Origin: IMCC26077 sp964418325
GTDB taxonomy: Bacteria > Actinomycetota > Actinomycetes > Nanopelagicales > Nanopelagicaceae
Length of the DNA stretch: 64,000 nt
NCBI GenBank assembly: GCA_964418325.1
Contig: CAYQLC010000005.1
Span: forward strand, 1-64,000
Reading direction: 5' to 3'
A program made the position numbers and the translations under genes. Position 1 is the stretch's first letter. Each line of letters opens with the position of its first letter. Shown here piece after piece: positions 61,722 through 64,000 of the stretch. The notes under the pieces are model-generated. The model searched no databases. It was not told the DNA's origin and worked only from the letters and a program-made list of their open reading frames with translations.

Positions 61722-62411
61722 TTATCCGCTATAGCCATAAACGCCACGAACTTGATCACGGATAACCAGACCACCTTCTAGTTCGATCACTCGTTTACGC
61801 ATTTGATCAACGATTCCGCTGTCGTGAGTAGCCATAACCACTGTTGTCCCAGTTCTATTAATCCGGTCGAGCAATTTCATAATTCCAACGCTCATAGTGG
61901 GATCAAGATTTCCGGTTGGCTCGTCTGCAATCAGGATGGCCGGGTGGCTGACGAAGGCACGAGCGATCGCTACTCGTTGTTGCTCACCGCCAGAAAGCTG
62001 TGATGGGCGACGGTCGCCATACCCTTCGAGGCCAACGAGTTCGAGAACCTCAGGGACTTCGCGATTGATCTCCTTCTTTGAATAGCCAAGGACGTGGAGG
62101 GTGAAGGCGACATTCTCAAAAACTGTCTTATTTGGCAGGAGCCGGAAATCTTGGAAGACAGTTCCCACTTGGCGGCGGAGTTCGGGGACTTTCCAACCCG
62201 AAAGTTTGCTCAAGTCCTTGCCCGCTACAAAAATCTTGCCTGAGGTCGGGTTCTCTTCTTTGAGAACAAGGCGGAGGAAAGTGGACTTACCAGAGCCCGA
62301 AAGGCCCACCAAGAAGACGAACTCGCCTTTTGCCACTTCGAGGTTCACACCATCGAGGGCTGGCCGTTCTTGGTTTGGGTAGGTTTTGCTTACATTCTCA
62401 AACTTGATCAA
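61722..62411 (-). CDS. ftsE: Cell-division ATP-binding protein FtsE
   Basis: A 229-residue ABC-type ATPase. Walker A is GLSGSGKST (36-44), the signature LSGGEQQRV is present, and Walker B ILIADEPTGNLDP is followed by the H-loop ATHDSGIV. The length matches FtsE. It is preceded by prfB across a 180-bp spacer that contains a 14-bp repeat. Confidence 0.96.
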   Translation of the reverse strand: MIKFENVSKTYPNQERPALDGVNLEVAKGEFVFLVGLSGSGKSTFLRLVLKEENPTSGKIFVAGKDLSKLSGWKVPELRRQVGTVFQDFRLLPNKTVFENVAFTLHVLGYSKKEINREVPEVLELVGLEGYGDRRPSQLSGGEQQRVAIARAFVSHPAILIADEPTGNLDPTMSVGIMKLLDRINRTGTTVVMATHDSGIVDQMRKRVIELEGGLVIRDQVRGVYGYSG

Positions 62412-62555
62412 CTCGTCGCCACCTCTTCTCCAGGGGATGATTCTAGAGAGAGATGTCGATTTCGGCGGGCTTAAACGCTCTGATCTAATGAAAAATCTGA
62501 GGAAAACAGCGGGCTATAGCGAAAAAATGTTATGAGATTCGCAGTTAATAAGTTG

Positions 62556-62597
62556 GTGCAGGGTTATTCGTGCAGGGTTATTCGTGCGGCGTTATTC
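62556..62597. repeat. 14-bp tandem repeat at the prfB 3' end
   Basis: Three units of GTGCAGGGTTATTC: 62556-62569 and 62570-62583 are identical, and 62584-62597 reads GTGCGGCGTTATTC with two changes. The third copy overlaps the last codons of prfB (stop at 62592). The copies therefore appear to have spread from the prfB end into the ftsE leader. Confidence 0.85.
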
Positions 62598-63695
62598 ACT
62601 CTGACGTCGCCAACGAATTCCCGCTTCGATGAAATCATCAATCTCACCATCAAGCACCGCGCCGGTATTTCCCACTTCATAGTCATTACGTAAATCTTTG
62701 ACCAATTGATACGGATGCAACACATAGGAACGCATTTGATTACCCCACGAGCCAGAATTATCTCCCTTGAGAGCATCGATTTTTGCTTGTTCTTCCTGAC
62801 GACGTCGATCTAATAACTTCGATTGTAGAACTGCCATTGCTGTTGCTTTATTTTGAATCTGTGAACGCTCGTTCTGGCACGAGACCACTATTCCTGTGGG
62901 AATGTGCGTAATTCGCACAGCTGAATCTGTTGTGTTTACTCCTTGACCACCAGGGCCACTCGAGCGATAAACGTCAATACGTAACTCTTTCTCATCGATA
63001 TCGATATGGTCGCTCTGATCAACAACTGGGACGACTTCAACTCCAGCGAAAGAGGTGTGGCGCCTGGCGTTGCTATCGAAGGGCGAAATGCGAACTAAAC
63101 GATGTGTTCCTTGCTCAACCGATAATGTTCCGTAGGCGTATGGTGCACTCACTCGAAAGGTAACTGACTTAATTCCGGCCTCCTCAGCATACGAGGTATC
63201 CAAGACATCAAATTTGTGCGAATGGCGCTCACACCATCGGGTGTACATTCGAAAGAGCATTTGCGCCCAATCCGCTGCCTCAACACCTCCAGCTTGTGAC
63301 CGGATCGTTACAAGGGCATCGCGAGCGTCATACTCACCGTTGAGAAGTGTTCGAACTTCTAATTCTCCAATTGCTTTCGACAGAGCATCCAGTTCGCTCT
63401 CGGCTTCTCTCAACGAATTCAAGTCTTTTTCCGTTTGAGCAAGATCAATGAGTATGGGTAGATCGGTAAGACGATTTTCAAGTTTAGAGAAATGATTAAT
63501 TTCGTTCTGGAGACGTGAAAGCTTACTTGTTACGCGAGTTGCATTTTCTGGGTCATCCCAAAGATTTGGGTTTGCTGCCTCTTGCTCAAGGGCTACCACT
63601 TGCTTTGCCATAGAATCCAAATTCAGCACACTCTTAATTGTCGAGAGTTTCTGGGCAAGTGAATCAATCTCTTGCTCATATTCACGCTCGGCCAT
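62592..63695 (-). CDS. prfB: Peptide chain release factor 2
   Basis: A 367-residue RF2 that releases at UAA and UGA. The codon-recognition SPF is in RLVRISPFDSNARRH, and the GGQ loop is SSGPGGQGVNTTDSA. The frame is continuous from the N-terminus, so there is no programmed +1 frameshift as in Escherichia coli. The ATG at 63695 (MAEREYEQE) is preferred to one 12 bp upstream. Confidence 0.96.
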   Translation of the reverse strand: MAEREYEQEIDSLAQKLSTIKSVLNLDSMAKQVVALEQEAANPNLWDDPENATRVTSKLSRLQNEINHFSKLENRLTDLPILIDLAQTEKDLNSLREAESELDALSKAIGELEVRTLLNGEYDARDALVTIRSQAGGVEAADWAQMLFRMYTRWCERHSHKFDVLDTSYAEEAGIKSVTFRVSAPYAYGTLSVEQGTHRLVRISPFDSNARRHTSFAGVEVVPVVDQSDHIDIDEKELRIDVYRSSGPGGQGVNTTDSAVRITHIPTGIVVSCQNERSQIQNKATAMAVLQSKLLDRRRQEEQAKIDALKGDNSGSWGNQMRSYVLHPYQLVKDLRNDYEVGNTGAVLDGEIDDFIEAGIRWRRQSE

Positions 63696-63731
63696 GAGCG
63701 CAATCATACTTGTACGGCAGACTTTTAAATC

Positions 63732-64000
63732 TCACCCATTTGTTCTCACCCGCTGGAGTCCTGCCTCGACATGTGCAACAACTTTCGGACGAAAATTGAC
63801 AAATCCCTGTGGGATGAAGGGAAGTTGGACTTCCTTCGAAAGGACAAGTTTGACACGCCCCAAATTACAACTTGCAGATTCAACACTTTTGGCAGGTGGA
63901 AAAGTTCGACTCTTTTCTCGCATATCTAACAACAATTTGCTGCAATCAACTTCAACATAATTCCTTAATTCCTTACTACTAGGTTCGTAGGCAGTGAAGT
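63732..64000 (-). CDS. Unidentified protein, 3' end only (runs off window)
   Basis: An open frame on the minus strand continues to the window edge. About 89 codons are visible, ending VEAGLQRVRTNG before the stop at 63732. The frame lacks stops over the whole visible part, with a normal composition (LPFIPQGFVNFRPKVVAHV). I do not recognise the family. It ends 36 bp upstream of prfB on the same strand. Weak alternative starts inside the window would make it a 60-70 residue protein. Confidence 0.5.
   Translation of the reverse strand, partial: FTAYEPSSKELRNYVEVDCSKLLLDMREKSRTFPPAKSVESASCNLGRVKLVLSKEVQLPFIPQGFVNFRPKVVAHVEAGLQRVRTNG

Noticed and set aside
63600..63700. Programmed frameshift in prfB
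   Set aside because: The RF2 frame is continuous from the ATG, with no in-frame UGA at the usual site.

Overview
The window is a stretch of a small, gene-dense actinobacterial genome of moderate GC. The best inference is a freshwater planktonic actinobacterium of the acI type (Nanopelagicales-like). Three things support this: an actinorhodopsin gene, very short or overlapping intergenic spaces, and two gene blocks in the order known from Mycobacterium and Streptomyces (argS-lysA-hom-thrC-thrB-rho-rpmE-prfA-prmC-tsaC-glyA-wecA-atp, and clpS-DUF2017-mec-cysO-cysM-murI-rph-rdgB). Three runs of exactly 100 N (23642-23741, 58691-58790, 61606-61705) show a scaffolded draft assembly.

Layout. 1-8.4 kb: tRNA-Val, an AhpE-like peroxiredoxin, DUF3052, aceE, an MFS transporter, a YbbN-like protein, meaB and methylmalonyl-CoA epimerase (divergent starts 11 bp apart), and an AI-2E family membrane protein. 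8.4-17.5 kb: a hydrolase, an aldehyde dehydrogenase, the first of three large secreted paralogues, a zinc-ribbon-like small protein, an ABC-2 exporter operon ending in a lysine-rich secreted protein, the cobalamin adenosyltransferase and murA. 17.5-29.4 kb: the second secreted paralogue and the whole ATP synthase operon with two AtpI/AtpZ-type genes, wecA and glyA. 29.4-40.8 kb: translation factors, rho, and the threonine and lysine genes back to argS. 40.8-48 kb: tRNA-Leu, an MFS exporter, rdgB, rph, murI, the CysM-CysO-Mec cysteine pathway, actinorhodopsin on the opposite strand, DUF2017 and clpS. 48-58.6 kb: a GH18 protein, DUF3039, argF, the three-gene proton-translocating transhydrogenase, a pirin, an HNH/DUF222 protein and the third secreted paralogue. 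58.8-64 kb: smpB, an S41 protease, ftsX, ftsE, prfB and the 3' end of an unidentified gene.

How it fits together. Three membrane systems share the proton gradient: actinorhodopsin (light-driven export), F1Fo ATP synthase (ATP) and PntAA/AB/B (NADPH). The ATP synthase epsilon subunit lacks the whole C-terminal helical domain. MeaB, the epimerase and the PduO-type adenosyltransferase point to a B12-dependent methylmalonyl-CoA route whose mutase lies outside the window.

Least explained are: (i) three paralogous secreted proteins of 580-605 aa ending in the same two-cysteine, lysine-rich tag; (ii) a CysO carrier with seven residues after its Gly-Gly terminus, beside a JAMM protease gene; (iii) a TsaC/Sua5 homologue lacking the usual catalytic motifs; and (iv) an unusual load of short perfect tandem repeats between genes, two of which coincide with assembly gaps.
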